From the NCBI RefSeq assembly GCF_902153245.2, contig NZ_CABFWF030000008.1, positions 62,001 to 126,000 on the forward strand: 64,000 bases of DNA. Reading direction: 5' to 3'. Below, in pieces: positions 8,565-16,092 of the stretch. The translations under genes and the position numbers were made by a program. The notes beneath the pieces are model-generated. The model was not told where the DNA came from, ran no database searches, and worked only from the letters and a program-made list of their open reading frames with translations. This DNA is from Pseudorhizobium endolithicum (lineage in GTDB: Bacteria; Pseudomonadota; Alphaproteobacteria; Rhizobiales; Rhizobiaceae). Each line of letters starts with the position of its first letter. Within the stretch, counting starts at the first letter, position 1.

Positions 8565-9956
8565 ATGACCAAGCTTTCCTCCGTCCTCGACCGCGCCGAC
8601 CAGAACATCGACGACAGCCTCGACCGGCTCTTCGACCTCGTGCGGATCAGGTCCATATCCACCGACCCGGCATACAGGGCCGATTGCCGCAAGGCCGCGG
8701 AATGGCTCGTGAACTGCCTGGCGGATATCGGCTTCGACGCTTCCGTGCGCGACACGGCGGGACATCCCATGGTGGTTGCCCATCATCCGGGCGCCACGCC
8801 GGACGCGCCGCACGTGCTGTTCTACGGCCATTACGACGTTCAGCCGGTGGATCCGGTCGAACTGTGGGAGGACGATCCGTTCGCGCCGGCTATCAAGGAT
8901 GCCGGCAACGGGCGCAAGGTCATCACCGGCCGCGGCACCGCCGACGACAAGGGACAGTTGATGACCTTCGTCGAAGCCTGCCGTGCCTACAAGGAGGTTC
9001 ACGGCTCCCTTCCCCTGCGGATCACGATCCTGTTCGAGGGCGAGGAGGAGTCCGGCTCGCCATCGCTCAAGCCTTTTCTTGAAGCCAATGCAGATGAACT
9101 GAAGGCGAGCTACGCCCTCGTCTGCGATACCAGCATGTGGGACAGCGAGACGCCTGCGATCGCCGCCGCGCTGCGAGGCCTGGTCGGAGAGGAAGTCACG
9201 ATCTCGGCGGCAGATCGCGACCTGCATTCGGGCCTCTTCGGAGGTGCCGCCGCCAATCCCATCCATATCCTCACCGAAATCCTAGCTGGCCTGAGGGATG
9301 AGACGGGGCGGGTGACGCTCCCCGGGTTCTATGACGGGGTGGAGGAGACGCCGGCAAACATAAAGGCCAGTTGGGAGGCTCTCGGGCGAACTGCTGAAAC
9401 CTTCCTTGGGGAAGTTGGCCTTTCCTTACCATCAGGAGAGAAAGGCCGCTCGGTCCTCGAGCTCACCTGGGCTCGGCCGACCTGCGAGGTCAACGGCATC
9501 TGGGGCGGCTATACCGGCGAAGGCTTCAAGACGGTGATCGCCGCCAGGGCATCCGCGAAGGTCTCCTTCCGGCTCGTCGGGCAGCAGGATCCGGCCAGTA
9601 TCCGCGAGAGCTTCCGCAATTATGTCCGGTCGAGAACCCCGGCAGACTGCTCGGTGGAATTCCATGAGCATGGTGGCTCACCGGCAATCCAGCTCTCCTA
9701 CGACTCGCCTGTTCTGACGAAGGCGAAGAACGCCCTCTCGGAGGAATGGGAGAAGCCCGCGGTGGTCGTCGGCATGGGGGGATCCATCCCGATCGTCGGC
9801 GATTTCCAGAAGATGCTCGGCATGGAATCGCTGCTCGTCGGTTTCGGGCTGGTCGACGACCGTATCCATTCGCCGAACGAAAAATACGACCTGAAGTCCT
9901 TCCACAAAGGTATCCGGTCCTGGATACGGATCATGGACGCGCTGGCAGCAAAATAA
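8565..9956 (+). CDS. M20/M25/M40 family metallopeptidase (dipeptidase-like)
   Basis: 463-residue zinc-dependent hydrolase of the M20 family, probably a cytosolic di- or tripeptidase. Metal-site motifs are present in order: YGHYDVQP (His89, Asp91), GRGTADDKGQ (about 122-131) and the catalytic FEGEEESGS (about 158-166). A lid/dimerisation domain follows in the middle, with DLHSGLFGG near residue 225. A ribosome-binding site with CAGGAA precedes the ATG. The exact substrate cannot be read from the sequence; succinyl-diaminopimelate desuccinylase and carnosinase-like enzymes share the fold. Confidence 0.9.
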   Translation: MTKLSSVLDRADQNIDDSLDRLFDLVRIRSISTDPAYRADCRKAAEWLVNCLADIGFDASVRDTAGHPMVVAHHPGATPDAPHVLFYGHYDVQPVDPVELWEDDPFAPAIKDAGNGRKVITGRGTADDKGQLMTFVEACRAYKEVHGSLPLRITILFEGEEESGSPSLKPFLEANADELKASYALVCDTSMWDSETPAIAAALRGLVGEEVTISAADRDLHSGLFGGAAANPIHILTEILAGLRDETGRVTLPGFYDGVEETPANIKASWEALGRTAETFLGEVGLSLPSGEKGRSVLELTWARPTCEVNGIWGGYTGEGFKTVIAARASAKVSFRLVGQQDPASIRESFRNYVRSRTPADCSVEFHEHGGSPAIQLSYDSPVLTKAKNALSEEWEKPAVVVGMGGSIPIVGDFQKMLGMESLLVGFGLVDDRIHSPNEKYDLKSFHKGIRSWIRIMDALAAK

Positions 9957-9970
9957 GGCTTATGGAGAAG

Positions 9971-9993
9971 GGAGCAGCCATCGCGGCTGCTCC
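9971..9993 (+). other. Hairpin after the M20 peptidase gene
   Basis: A 9-bp perfect stem GGAGCAGCC/GGCTGCTCC with a 5-base loop, 14 bases after the stop codon. No T-run follows on the plus strand, so it is not a canonical intrinsic terminator; it may protect the mRNA 3' end. Confidence 0.5.
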
Positions 9994-9995
9994 TG

Positions 9996-10028
9996 AAAAA
10001 CAAAAAGGCCGGGACGAACCCGACCTTT
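9996..10028 (-). terminator. Minus-strand intrinsic terminator with no recognised gene upstream
   Basis: Read on the minus strand, AAAGGTCGGG pairs with CCCGGCCTTT (one G-U pair, 5-base loop) and is followed by a run of T interrupted by one G. The plus-strand reading has a mismatch and no T-run, so the signal is directional. The gap to the cold-shock gene's own terminator is about 250 bases and contains no convincing gene; a small transcript is possible. Confidence 0.65.
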
Positions 10029-10280
10029 CCACTCCCGATCTGATGGTGCCAGTACATCCGTGGTCACCGGCGATCGGGACAGGCATTTCCGACGCGTCCG
10101 CCTCAGGCTCGATGCCAATGGCGGCTCTGGCGATCATCATCACCTCGATTGGTTAACATCTCGTAAAACACGAATATGTCACCCGACCGGGTGTGGCGCG
10201 GTCTCCCGCATTTGCTCACTGCGTCGGAAATGCCGTTAACCTCTCAGATGGGGTCGAGCCCTTGCATTTGCAAGGGCTAA

Positions 10281-10306
10281 AATAAAAAAGGCCGGACGAG
10301 CCGGCC
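10281..10306 (-). terminator. Intrinsic terminator of the cold-shock gene
   Basis: Minus-strand stem GGCCGG/CCGGCC with a 5-base loop, followed by TTTTTTATTTT, 25 bases after the cold-shock gene stop. A separate 10-bp perfect inverted repeat with a 2-base centre (10257-10278) lies just beyond it. Confidence 0.85.
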
Positions 10307-10330
10307 TCTGGTTCGTCTTTTTGGGACGAT

Positions 10331-10540
10331 TTATGCGGCCTGCAGCTGGTCTGCTGCGACCTTGCCCGAACGACGGTCGGTCACCAGCTCGTAGGACAGC
10401 TTCTGGCCATCGTTGAGCGAGTTCATACCGGCGCGCTCGACGGCCGAGATGTGAACGAAAACGTCGGCCGAGCCGTCATCCGGTTGGATGAAGCCATAGC
10501 CCTTGGTCGCGTTGAACCACTTAACAGTACCGGTTGCCAT
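10331..10540 (-). CDS. Cold-shock protein, CspA family
   Basis: 69-residue single-stranded nucleic-acid-binding OB-fold protein. It carries RNP1 KGYGFI at residues 13-18 and RNP2 VFVHI at 27-31. The start is the ATG of MATGTVKWF, preceded by AGAAAGG; the open frame continues upstream but that part is the 5' leader. Rhizobia have several csp paralogues, so the letter cannot be assigned. The roughly 200-base leader between the gene and the neighbouring sRNA is long, as is common for cold-shock mRNAs, and may carry temperature-dependent structure. Confidence 0.95.
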   Translation of the reverse strand: MATGTVKWFNATKGYGFIQPDDGSADVFVHISAVERAGMNSLNDGQKLSYELVTDRRSGKVAADQLQAA

Positions 10541-10741
10541 GATTGAATGCCTTTCTCTTGCAAATAGCGGCGATGTTCCAGCCAGGCCGGAACGGCGAAG
10601 TCTCGTATTTGAAGGAAAGATGGTCGAGAACGCCGGAGCGCTTAGAGCAGACTTGTCGAACAAATAGCGATGCTTGTGAGATAGAAGTGAGGCCTGCTCC
10701 TGTCAAGGATTTCAGTCCTTGCAGAGGCCACCGCCTATCCC

Positions 10742-10866
10742 GAAAAACAGAAAACCCGGCGCGGGAGGAGGAGCGCCGGGTTTCCAAAACTGACTGGCAA
10801 CCGGGAGGAGGAGGTGTTGCCAGTCCCATCGAAGGAACGCTGGGAGGAGGAGTGCGTCCTTCGATG
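10742..10866 (-). ncRNA. Anti-Shine-Dalgarno sRNA with three CCUCCUCCC loops (cuckoo / alpha-r14 type)
   Basis: On the minus strand three strong hairpins follow one another, each exposing a CCTCCTCCC loop: stem CATCGAAGGA (10827-10866), stem ACTGGCAAC (10793-10824), and stem AACCCGGCGC (10753-10782), a perfect 10-bp stem followed by TTTTCTGTTTTT that acts as terminator. A TATGAT -10-like box lies at 10873-10878 just before the 5' end, giving an RNA of about 125 nt. This layout is that of the rhizobial SmrC14/NfeR1 (alpha-r14) or cuckoo RNAs, which bind ribosome-binding sites of transport-gene mRNAs. The family name is from recall of the architecture; targets are unknown. Confidence 0.85.
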
Positions 10867-10995
10867 TTTTGGATCATACATCAGAGCCGCACAAAAAACA
10901 GCCGCAAGTTTGCAGCGCAGCATTGCGTGAGGCGCATGCCTCGCGCCGGTGACTTCCAGGTTGCAGTACCGGTGAAGAGTCCGTACTCATTGGAC

Positions 10996-11481
10996 ATGAG
11001 CCTTTCTTCCGTACAAGAATTCTTCGCCGCCCGCGCACCCGATATCGAAGTCCTAGTGACCGAAGCAAGTTCAGCCACTGTTCCGCTGGCCGCCGCCGCC
11101 CACGGCGTGGCGCCTGAACAGATCGCCAAGACGATCTGCATACGCGTGAAGGACATGGTGGCGCTCGTCGTCATGGCCGGCACCTCGCGACTGGACAACC
11201 GGAAGTTCAAGGACCGGTTCGGCACCAAGCCGCGCATGGTGGCGCCAGAGGAAGTCCTGGAGATGACGAGTCATCCGGTCGGCGGCGTATGCCCCTTCGG
11301 TCTGCGGGCACCGCTTCCTGTTCTTTGCGATGTCTCGCTGCGTATTTTCGATATCGTCATCCCGGCCGCCGGTGCGCCTAACGCAGCGGTCCGCATCAAC
11401 CCTCTACGGCTGGCGGAACTGACAGAGGCCGAATGGGTCGATCTCTGCCAGGATCCGGAGAGCGCCGTCGCGGCTCAATAA
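10996..11481 (+). CDS. YbaK/EbsC family aminoacyl-tRNA deacylase
   Basis: 161-residue YbaK/ProX-type editing domain that hydrolyses mischarged tRNA (Cys-tRNA(Pro) or Ala-tRNA(Pro) in characterised members). Family features are AEQIAKTI-like VAPEQIAKTICIRV, then the conserved lysine region SRLDNRKFKDRFG and the glycine loop HPVGGVCPFGL. The start is taken at the ATG of MSLSSVQEF; the frame is open far upstream across the sRNA, which is not coding. It overlaps the convergent small membrane-protein gene by 7 bases. Which misacylated tRNA it edits cannot be told from sequence alone. Confidence 0.9.
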   Translation: MSLSSVQEFFAARAPDIEVLVTEASSATVPLAAAAHGVAPEQIAKTICIRVKDMVALVVMAGTSRLDNRKFKDRFGTKPRMVAPEEVLEMTSHPVGGVCPFGLRAPLPVLCDVSLRIFDIVIPAAGAPNAAVRINPLRLAELTEAEWVDLCQDPESAVAAQ

Positions 11482-11789
11482 TAGCGGCGATACCAGGCTG
11501 TCTTGGTTTCTGCCGATTGAACGCCCACGAGGTAGCCGATTGCAAAACCGATGGCGCCGACGAGCGTGAAAAGGGTCGTGGCCGTGGCGGGATGCTCCCG
11601 TATTGCTCCGGCGACCGAACTTGCTTCACCCTGCACATAGCTGGCGGCGCTGCCTGCCCGATCGGCAAGGCGATCCCTGAGGCTTGCGATCTCCGCCCGC
11701 AGGCTGGCGATTTCGAGACCGACCCGGTCGGATTGCCGGTCCTGCTCGGTCTGCCCCATAGGCTTCACACTGCCCACACTCTCAGCCAT
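11475..11789 (-). CDS. Small membrane-anchored protein, ElaB/YqjD (DUF883)-like
   Basis: About 104 residues. A predicted helical segment (EIASLRAEIASLRDRLADRAGSAAS, about residues 25-50) precedes one C-terminal hydrophobic helix, FTLVGAIGFAIGYLVG, and a short basic tail. This architecture resembles the ElaB/YqjD family of C-tail-anchored inner-membrane proteins, some of which bind stationary-phase ribosomes; the similarity is in layout only. GGAG precedes the ATG at 11789 with good spacing, so that start is preferred to the in-frame ATG 12 bases upstream. Confidence 0.75.
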   Translation of the reverse strand: MAESVGSVKPMGQTEQDRQSDRVGLEIASLRAEIASLRDRLADRAGSAASYVQGEASSVAGAIREHPATATTLFTLVGAIGFAIGYLVGVQSAETKTAWYRRYY

Positions 11790-11866
11790 CGTTATCTCCA
11801 TCTTTCGGGAAGGACGAACTTTAACTGACGGGATGCAGGATAGGTTCCGCCGCTGCCGGTTTTCGG

Positions 11867-12085
11867 TCAGTTGCCCCGGCTCTCCGCCAGGATATGCGCG
11901 AGCGCTTCCAGCTTATCCTGCTCACTCAGGCCCTTCTGCATCGAATGGACGAGAATCAGAGCCAGGGCTTCGCCATCCGGGCTGGATTTATTGATGTTGT
12001 GTTCGACACAGGCCTGGTCGAAGACCTTCTGCAGCATGCTCAGCTGGTCCGGACCAACCGGATTACGAACGATCTGTGTCGGCAC
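11867..12085 (-). CDS. Conserved small hypothetical protein
   Basis: 72 residues from a GTG start with a good GAGGGGAG ribosome-binding site. It is predicted mostly helical, soluble, slightly acidic, with one Cys in QACVEHNI. I recognise no domain. Proteins of this size and kind are common in Rhizobiaceae chromosomes. It lies in a run of small minus-strand genes and has its own spacing on both sides. Confidence 0.65.
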   Translation of the reverse strand: MPTQIVRNPVGPDQLSMLQKVFDQACVEHNINKSSPDGEALALILVHSMQKGLSEQDKLEALAHILAESRGN

Positions 12086-12271
12086 ACCAAGCTCCCCTCT
12101 GTTGCGGCCTTACTCAGTCTACGCCCCTCGGTCCCACAGACCGGATTGATCGTATAAACTTTGGCTTTATGAAGGCGGGCTTGTGCAAGACTTGTGCGGC
12201 AACACTCCTCAGCGCTGCTAGCGAAATGCTACAGGGCTCCGATACCCCGGTGTTGGATGTCGGGACAATCC

Positions 12272-12472
12272 TCAGGCTGCGCCAGCCGGATCCCCGATCG
12301 GCAGAAGCGCCGGGTTGAGGTTGGGATCCTGCGGGTTCTTCGTATCGCCCGGGTTCTGAACAGGCGTCAACGGCGGTTTTCCCTGCGTCCTGTCGGGAAT
12401 ACCGGGTGTCGAGGTCGGACCGCGCGGCGTGTCTGGTGCCGGATTGGGAATGGGGTTTCGACTTGGCATCAT
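12272..12472 (-). CDS. Proline/asparagine-rich small hypothetical protein
   Basis: 66 residues with a low-complexity composition: about one residue in four is Pro, with repeated NP and TP pairs (RNPIPNPAPDTP, DPNLNPALLP). The ribosome-binding site GGGAGA lies just before tandem ATG codons. No signal peptide or known domain. It is likely disordered. Its strong translation signal argues for a real gene, but the composition alone gives no function. Confidence 0.55.
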   Translation of the reverse strand: MMPSRNPIPNPAPDTPRGPTSTPGIPDRTQGKPPLTPVQNPGDTKNPQDPNLNPALLPIGDPAGAA

Positions 12473-12566
12473 GACTCTCCCTGTTTCCTTGTGGCGGAAC
12501 GGGGGAAATCCGACATTGTTCCCAGTGGCGGCTGGGCCGATGCTGACGGAGCGATTCGGCGGCTGA

Positions 12567-12767
12567 TTATTCAGTCGTTACAGCCTGCTCTCCCCCGGCC
12601 TTCCTCTTGGCAACCAGGACCGCTTCATCTTCCGAAGCAACGCTTGCCGTCGTGGTAACCTGATCTACCTGCCTGGATGCCGTCACCTTGGAGTGGCCGG
12701 CACATTCGGCCAATGCAACGGATGTGAGGAGACCGAATGCAGACGCAGTCACGAGAAATGTCTTCAT
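12567..12767 (-). CDS. Small exported hypothetical protein
   Basis: 66 residues. The N-terminus MKTFLVTASAFGLLTSVALA is a clear signal peptide with cleavage expected after ALA, leaving a mature periplasmic peptide of about 46 residues with one Cys, followed by a polar tail. AGGAGA lies at ideal distance before the ATG. The frame is open a further 36 codons upstream but without these signals. I recognise no family. Confidence 0.7.
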   Translation of the reverse strand: MKTFLVTASAFGLLTSVALAECAGHSKVTASRQVDQVTTTASVASEDEAVLVAKRKAGGEQAVTTE

Positions 12768-13010
12768 GGCATTCTCCTTCGCTTGTGGCGTCGGCAGATT
12801 AGTGCGGCAGCCGCGAAGGGGGAAATCACGATTGAGTATATCCAGTTGCATCCTCCCGACTCTCGTTATCCCCATGTCTGCCCGACCTCCTCGGCTAATG
12901 CCCCCTTAGCCTCAAGTCCCTAATCTTCACGCCGTCCGTTACCGTCGACCTCTTCGGTATTGCCATGCGGTGGCGGAATCCCATCTCCTTGTCACCAAGG
13001 AGATGTTGAG

Positions 13011-13361
13011 ATGATCAAGAAGCTAGCCACTGCCTCGGCTCTCGGTCTAATCTGCCTCATGGGGGCAGGCTGCGTCAGCGAAACTGGTTCTTACGTGGCC
13101 TACGATTCCGGCCTGAGATATGAGCGCGTCGAACCGGGTTACAGGAACTATCATCGGTGGGACCGTGATCGCCGGGATCGATACGAGCGCCACTATTCGC
13201 GCCGTGATGACGACCGGCGTCGAAGATATGACGGGCGGGATCGACGCCGGGATAGTGACAGCAGGAGCCGCCCTGATCGTCCGGATCGCGATGTGAACGC
13301 GCGCGATGACTACCGCGGCAGCGAGCTAAGGCGTCTAATCTGGCAATCGGAGCGGAAGTAG
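13011..13361 (+). CDS. Putative lipoprotein with Arg/Asp-rich tail
   Basis: 116 residues. A basic N-terminus and hydrophobic segment (MIKKLATASALGLICLM) lead to a likely lipobox ending at Cys (MGAGC); the glycine at -3 is not ideal. After it the protein becomes a tyrosine- and then Arg/Asp-rich low-complexity region (RDRRDRYERHYSRRDDDRRRRY and so on) over about 60 residues, highly charged but near neutral. AAGGAG precedes the ATG. Function is unknown; similar charged tails occur in periplasmic RcnB-like or stress-linked proteins, but no domain is recognisable. Confidence 0.7.
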   Translation: MIKKLATASALGLICLMGAGCVSETGSYVAYDSGLRYERVEPGYRNYHRWDRDRRDRYERHYSRRDDDRRRRYDGRDRRRDSDSRSRPDRPDRDVNARDDYRGSELRRLIWQSERK

Positions 13362-13584
13362 TTCCATCAGGCGAAACAGCCCACGCTGCGCTCGAAACCC
13401 GCAGCCGCGGAAGGCGCGGTAACGTGCGGTAACGCACTAGCCTCAAGACATTGCGAAGCCGAGGGAATTCACCTTCTGTTGTTTAATACCCCCTTAAATC
13501 GCCGCATTTAGAGTCCACCGGAACAACGGGTGAGTGTGGACACGTCGGTTTCGGCCGGCCAGCAGACGGGGGTGCCGATCCGGC

Positions 13585-15894
13585 ATGGCAGCCAGAGGCA
13601 AATCGCGGCAAAGGGTGGAGCCGTCCTTCGATGAGGGTTACGGCTATGACGAGGAGGAACTGCGGCTCGACGAGGACGACCGCATCATCGGAAGCCATGC
13701 CGGGAAACGCGCGTCGAAAGTCAAAGGACGACCTGCGGCTTCACGACGGGCCAAGAAGGCCGCCCGCGCGCGCCGGAGCTTCGCTCCGCTCCGCAGGCTC
13801 GTCTACTGGTGCATCGTCCTCGGCATATGGGCAGGCATCGGCGTCGGCGGCCTGGTGCTCTACTACGGAGCACAGATGCCGGCCGCGAGCACGTGGTCGA
13901 TTCCGGACCGTCCGCCGAACATCAAGATCGTCTCCACCGACGGCTCCGTGATCGCCAATCGGGGCGCGACCGGCGGCGAGGCATTGTCGTTGGAAGAGAT
14001 GTCGCCGTTCATCCCGCAGGCCGTGATGGCGATCGAGGACCGCCGCTTCTACATGCACTTCGGGGTGGATCCGCTCGGACTGACGCGGGCCTTCGTCAAC
14101 AACCTGACGGGACAGCCGATCCAGGGCGGATCGACGATCACGCAGCAGCTCGCCAAGAACCTGTTCCTGTCGCCCGAGCGAACCTTCGAGCGCAAGATCC
14201 AGGAGGTACTGCTCGCCTTCTGGCTGGAGCACAAGTTCAGCAAGGACCAGATCCTTGCCATGTACCTCAACCGCGTCTTCTTCGGCTCCAACGCCTACGG
14301 CGTCGAGGCCGCATCCCGACGCTACTTCAACAAGTCGGCCCGCGAGGTGAATTTGGGCGAGGCGGCGCTGCTTGCCGGCCTCCTGAAGGCGCCGTCGCGA
14401 CTGTCCCCCGCGCGGGATCCGGAGGCTGCCGAAGAGCGCGCCCAGGTCGTTCTCCATGCGATGCAGGAAGAAGGCTACATCACGGAGGATGAAATCAAGT
14501 CCGCCATGTCGCAGCCGCCGGCCAAGGCCCGCAGCTACTGGTCCGGCGCCGAGCACTATGCGGCCGACATGGTGATGGACGAAGTGACGAAGCTGCTCGG
14601 CGAGGTGAAGCTCGACATCGTCGTGGAAACCACGATCGACCTTTCGCTGGAACGGAAGGCCGAGGAAGTATTGACAACCGCGCTGGACGGCGACGGCGCA
14701 AAGCAGAATGCCAGCCAGGCAGCGCTGGTATCCATGGATGCAACCGGTGCCATTCGGGCGCTGGTCGGCGGCAAGGACTACGCGCAAAGCCAGTTCAACC
14801 GCGCGGTGACGGCGAAGCGCCAGCCTGGTTCCGCCTTCAAACCCTTCGTTTATGCGGCCGCACTCGAGGCGGGCATCCGGCCGGACTCGATACGCAGTGA
14901 CGCACCAGTGCGGATCGGCAAATGGACGCCGGAGAACTACGACCAGAAATATCGGGGCGACGTGACGGTGTCCTCCGCGCTCGCCCAGTCGCTGAATACG
15001 ATCGCCGCGCAGTTGGTCATGGAAGTGGGACCGGAAGAGGTCGTCAGCCTGGCGCACCGGATGGGCATAGAACAGGAAATGCAGCCGAACGCATCCATCG
15101 CACTCGGAACGTCGGAAGTGCCGCTGGTCGAGCTGACGGCAGCCTATGCGCCCCTCATGAACGGCGGCTACAAGGCGACGCCGCACATCGTGCGCCGCAT
15201 TCTCGATACGGACGGCAACGTCCTGCACGAGAGCAGCTATGACAACCCGCCGCGGGTGCTGAGCGAAGCGGTGGTCGCGACCATGAACGGCATGCTGACA
15301 CGTGCCGTCCAGGACGGCACGGGGAAGGCAGCGAGACTGGAGGACTGGCAGGTCGCCGGCAAGACCGGCACCACGCAGTCCTTCCGCGACGCCTTATTCG
15401 TCGGCTACACCAGCATCATGACCACGGGCATCTGGTTCGGCAACGACGACGGCACTTCCATGAAGAAGGTCACCGGCGGCGGCCTTCCAGCGAAGGCCTG
15501 GAAAGAATACATGTCCGAGGCGCTTGCGGGCTACTCACCAACGCCTCTGTTCGGAAGCCATGGCAGCTACGAGCTTCCGCCCGCCGCGACCGAGCCGGCG
15601 CAGGAGCCGACGACCATTGGCGACATCATCTCCGGTGTTTTCCACGGAGGCTCCGGGCGGGACCGGTACCCGGATGCACCAGCGGCGCCAACCCAGGACC
15701 AAGCCTTCCCCCCGGACGATATTGCCCCCCGCGATTATCGCGAATACCGCGGGCCATATGACGATCATGCCGCGGCCCCCGTGCCGCCCGCGGATATCGG
15801 TGGCGGACCTGTGCCGCCCGCGGAGATCGGCGTGGCCGGCGGCCGCTATGAGCCGCGACAGACCACACTCTACGACCTGATCATGGGACAGTAG
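13585..15894 (+). CDS. Class A penicillin-binding protein 1A (transglycosylase/transpeptidase)
   Basis: 769-residue bifunctional peptidoglycan synthase. A charged cytoplasmic N-terminus (1-70) precedes one membrane helix (about 72-94). The GT51 transglycosylase domain has EDRRFY at 151-156 and GGSTITQQLAKN soon after. The transpeptidase domain has the SxxK serine at Ser416 (GSAFKPF), SLN at 469-471 and KTG at 593-595. After about residue 660 a Pro/Asp-rich periplasmic tail of about 100 residues follows, with two near-identical PPADIGGGPVPPAEIG units. The start is the ATG of MAARGKSRQR; 17 upstream in-frame codons look like leader. Confidence 0.93.
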   Translation: MAARGKSRQRVEPSFDEGYGYDEEELRLDEDDRIIGSHAGKRASKVKGRPAASRRAKKAARARRSFAPLRRLVYWCIVLGIWAGIGVGGLVLYYGAQMPAASTWSIPDRPPNIKIVSTDGSVIANRGATGGEALSLEEMSPFIPQAVMAIEDRRFYMHFGVDPLGLTRAFVNNLTGQPIQGGSTITQQLAKNLFLSPERTFERKIQEVLLAFWLEHKFSKDQILAMYLNRVFFGSNAYGVEAASRRYFNKSAREVNLGEAALLAGLLKAPSRLSPARDPEAAEERAQVVLHAMQEEGYITEDEIKSAMSQPPAKARSYWSGAEHYAADMVMDEVTKLLGEVKLDIVVETTIDLSLERKAEEVLTTALDGDGAKQNASQAALVSMDATGAIRALVGGKDYAQSQFNRAVTAKRQPGSAFKPFVYAAALEAGIRPDSIRSDAPVRIGKWTPENYDQKYRGDVTVSSALAQSLNTIAAQLVMEVGPEEVVSLAHRMGIEQEMQPNASIALGTSEVPLVELTAAYAPLMNGGYKATPHIVRRILDTDGNVLHESSYDNPPRVLSEAVVATMNGMLTRAVQDGTGKAARLEDWQVAGKTGTTQSFRDALFVGYTSIMTTGIWFGNDDGTSMKKVTGGGLPAKAWKEYMSEALAGYSPTPLFGSHGSYELPPAATEPAQEPTTIGDIISGVFHGGSGRDRYPDAPAAPTQDQAFPPDDIAPRDYREYRGPYDDHAAAPVPPADIGGGPVPPAEIGVAGGRYEPRQTTLYDLIMGQ

Positions 15895-15944
15895 GCTCAT
15901 TCACATTTGCGTGTTTTTTTGCTGAGCTCCGCAGGCACACCCGC

Positions 15945-15973
15945 CTTGCAGTCCAAAATGCCCATCCTTATAT
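15945..15973 (+). promoter_or_regulatory. Candidate dnaK promoter (heat-shock type)
   Basis: CTTGCA at 15945-15950 and CCTTATAT at 15966-15973 are suitably spaced, about 120 bases before dnaK. The CTTG element followed by a CCxTAT-like -10 resembles alpha-proteobacterial RpoH promoters, but a housekeeping promoter is equally possible. Confidence 0.4.
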
Positions 15974-16092
15974 ACGCCGCATGATGCAGCGCATGCTGCA
16001 GCAACAAGGTATACAAAGACCATCCCAGTCGAGGAACTGTCAGCGGAATGCCTGAGCGGGGTTCCGACGGTTCGCTTAAAGGAGAGAGAAAA

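Noticed and set aside
9931..10143. 70-codon minus-strand frame after the M20 gene
   Set aside because: It runs through a strong minus-strand terminator and into the M20 stop region, so it is not called as a gene; kept only as part of a possible small transcript.
10257..10278. 10-bp perfect inverted repeat AGCCCTTGCA with 2-base centre
   Set aside because: No T-run on either side in the right order, and no known operator; too little to assign a function.
10753..10866. Three GGAGGAGG repeats read as a repeat array or CRISPR-like element
   Set aside because: Each sits in the loop of a different hairpin with unlike stems, and there are no regular spacers; the sRNA explanation fits better.
10543..10995. 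Upstream extension of the YbaK-type gene frame
   Set aside because: Covers the sRNA and the csp leader; no coding character; the ATG at 10996 fits the family N-terminus.
13741..15228. Open frame of 495 codons opposite the PBP1A gene
   Set aside because: Antisense to a gene with complete PBP motifs; composition is that of a shadow frame.
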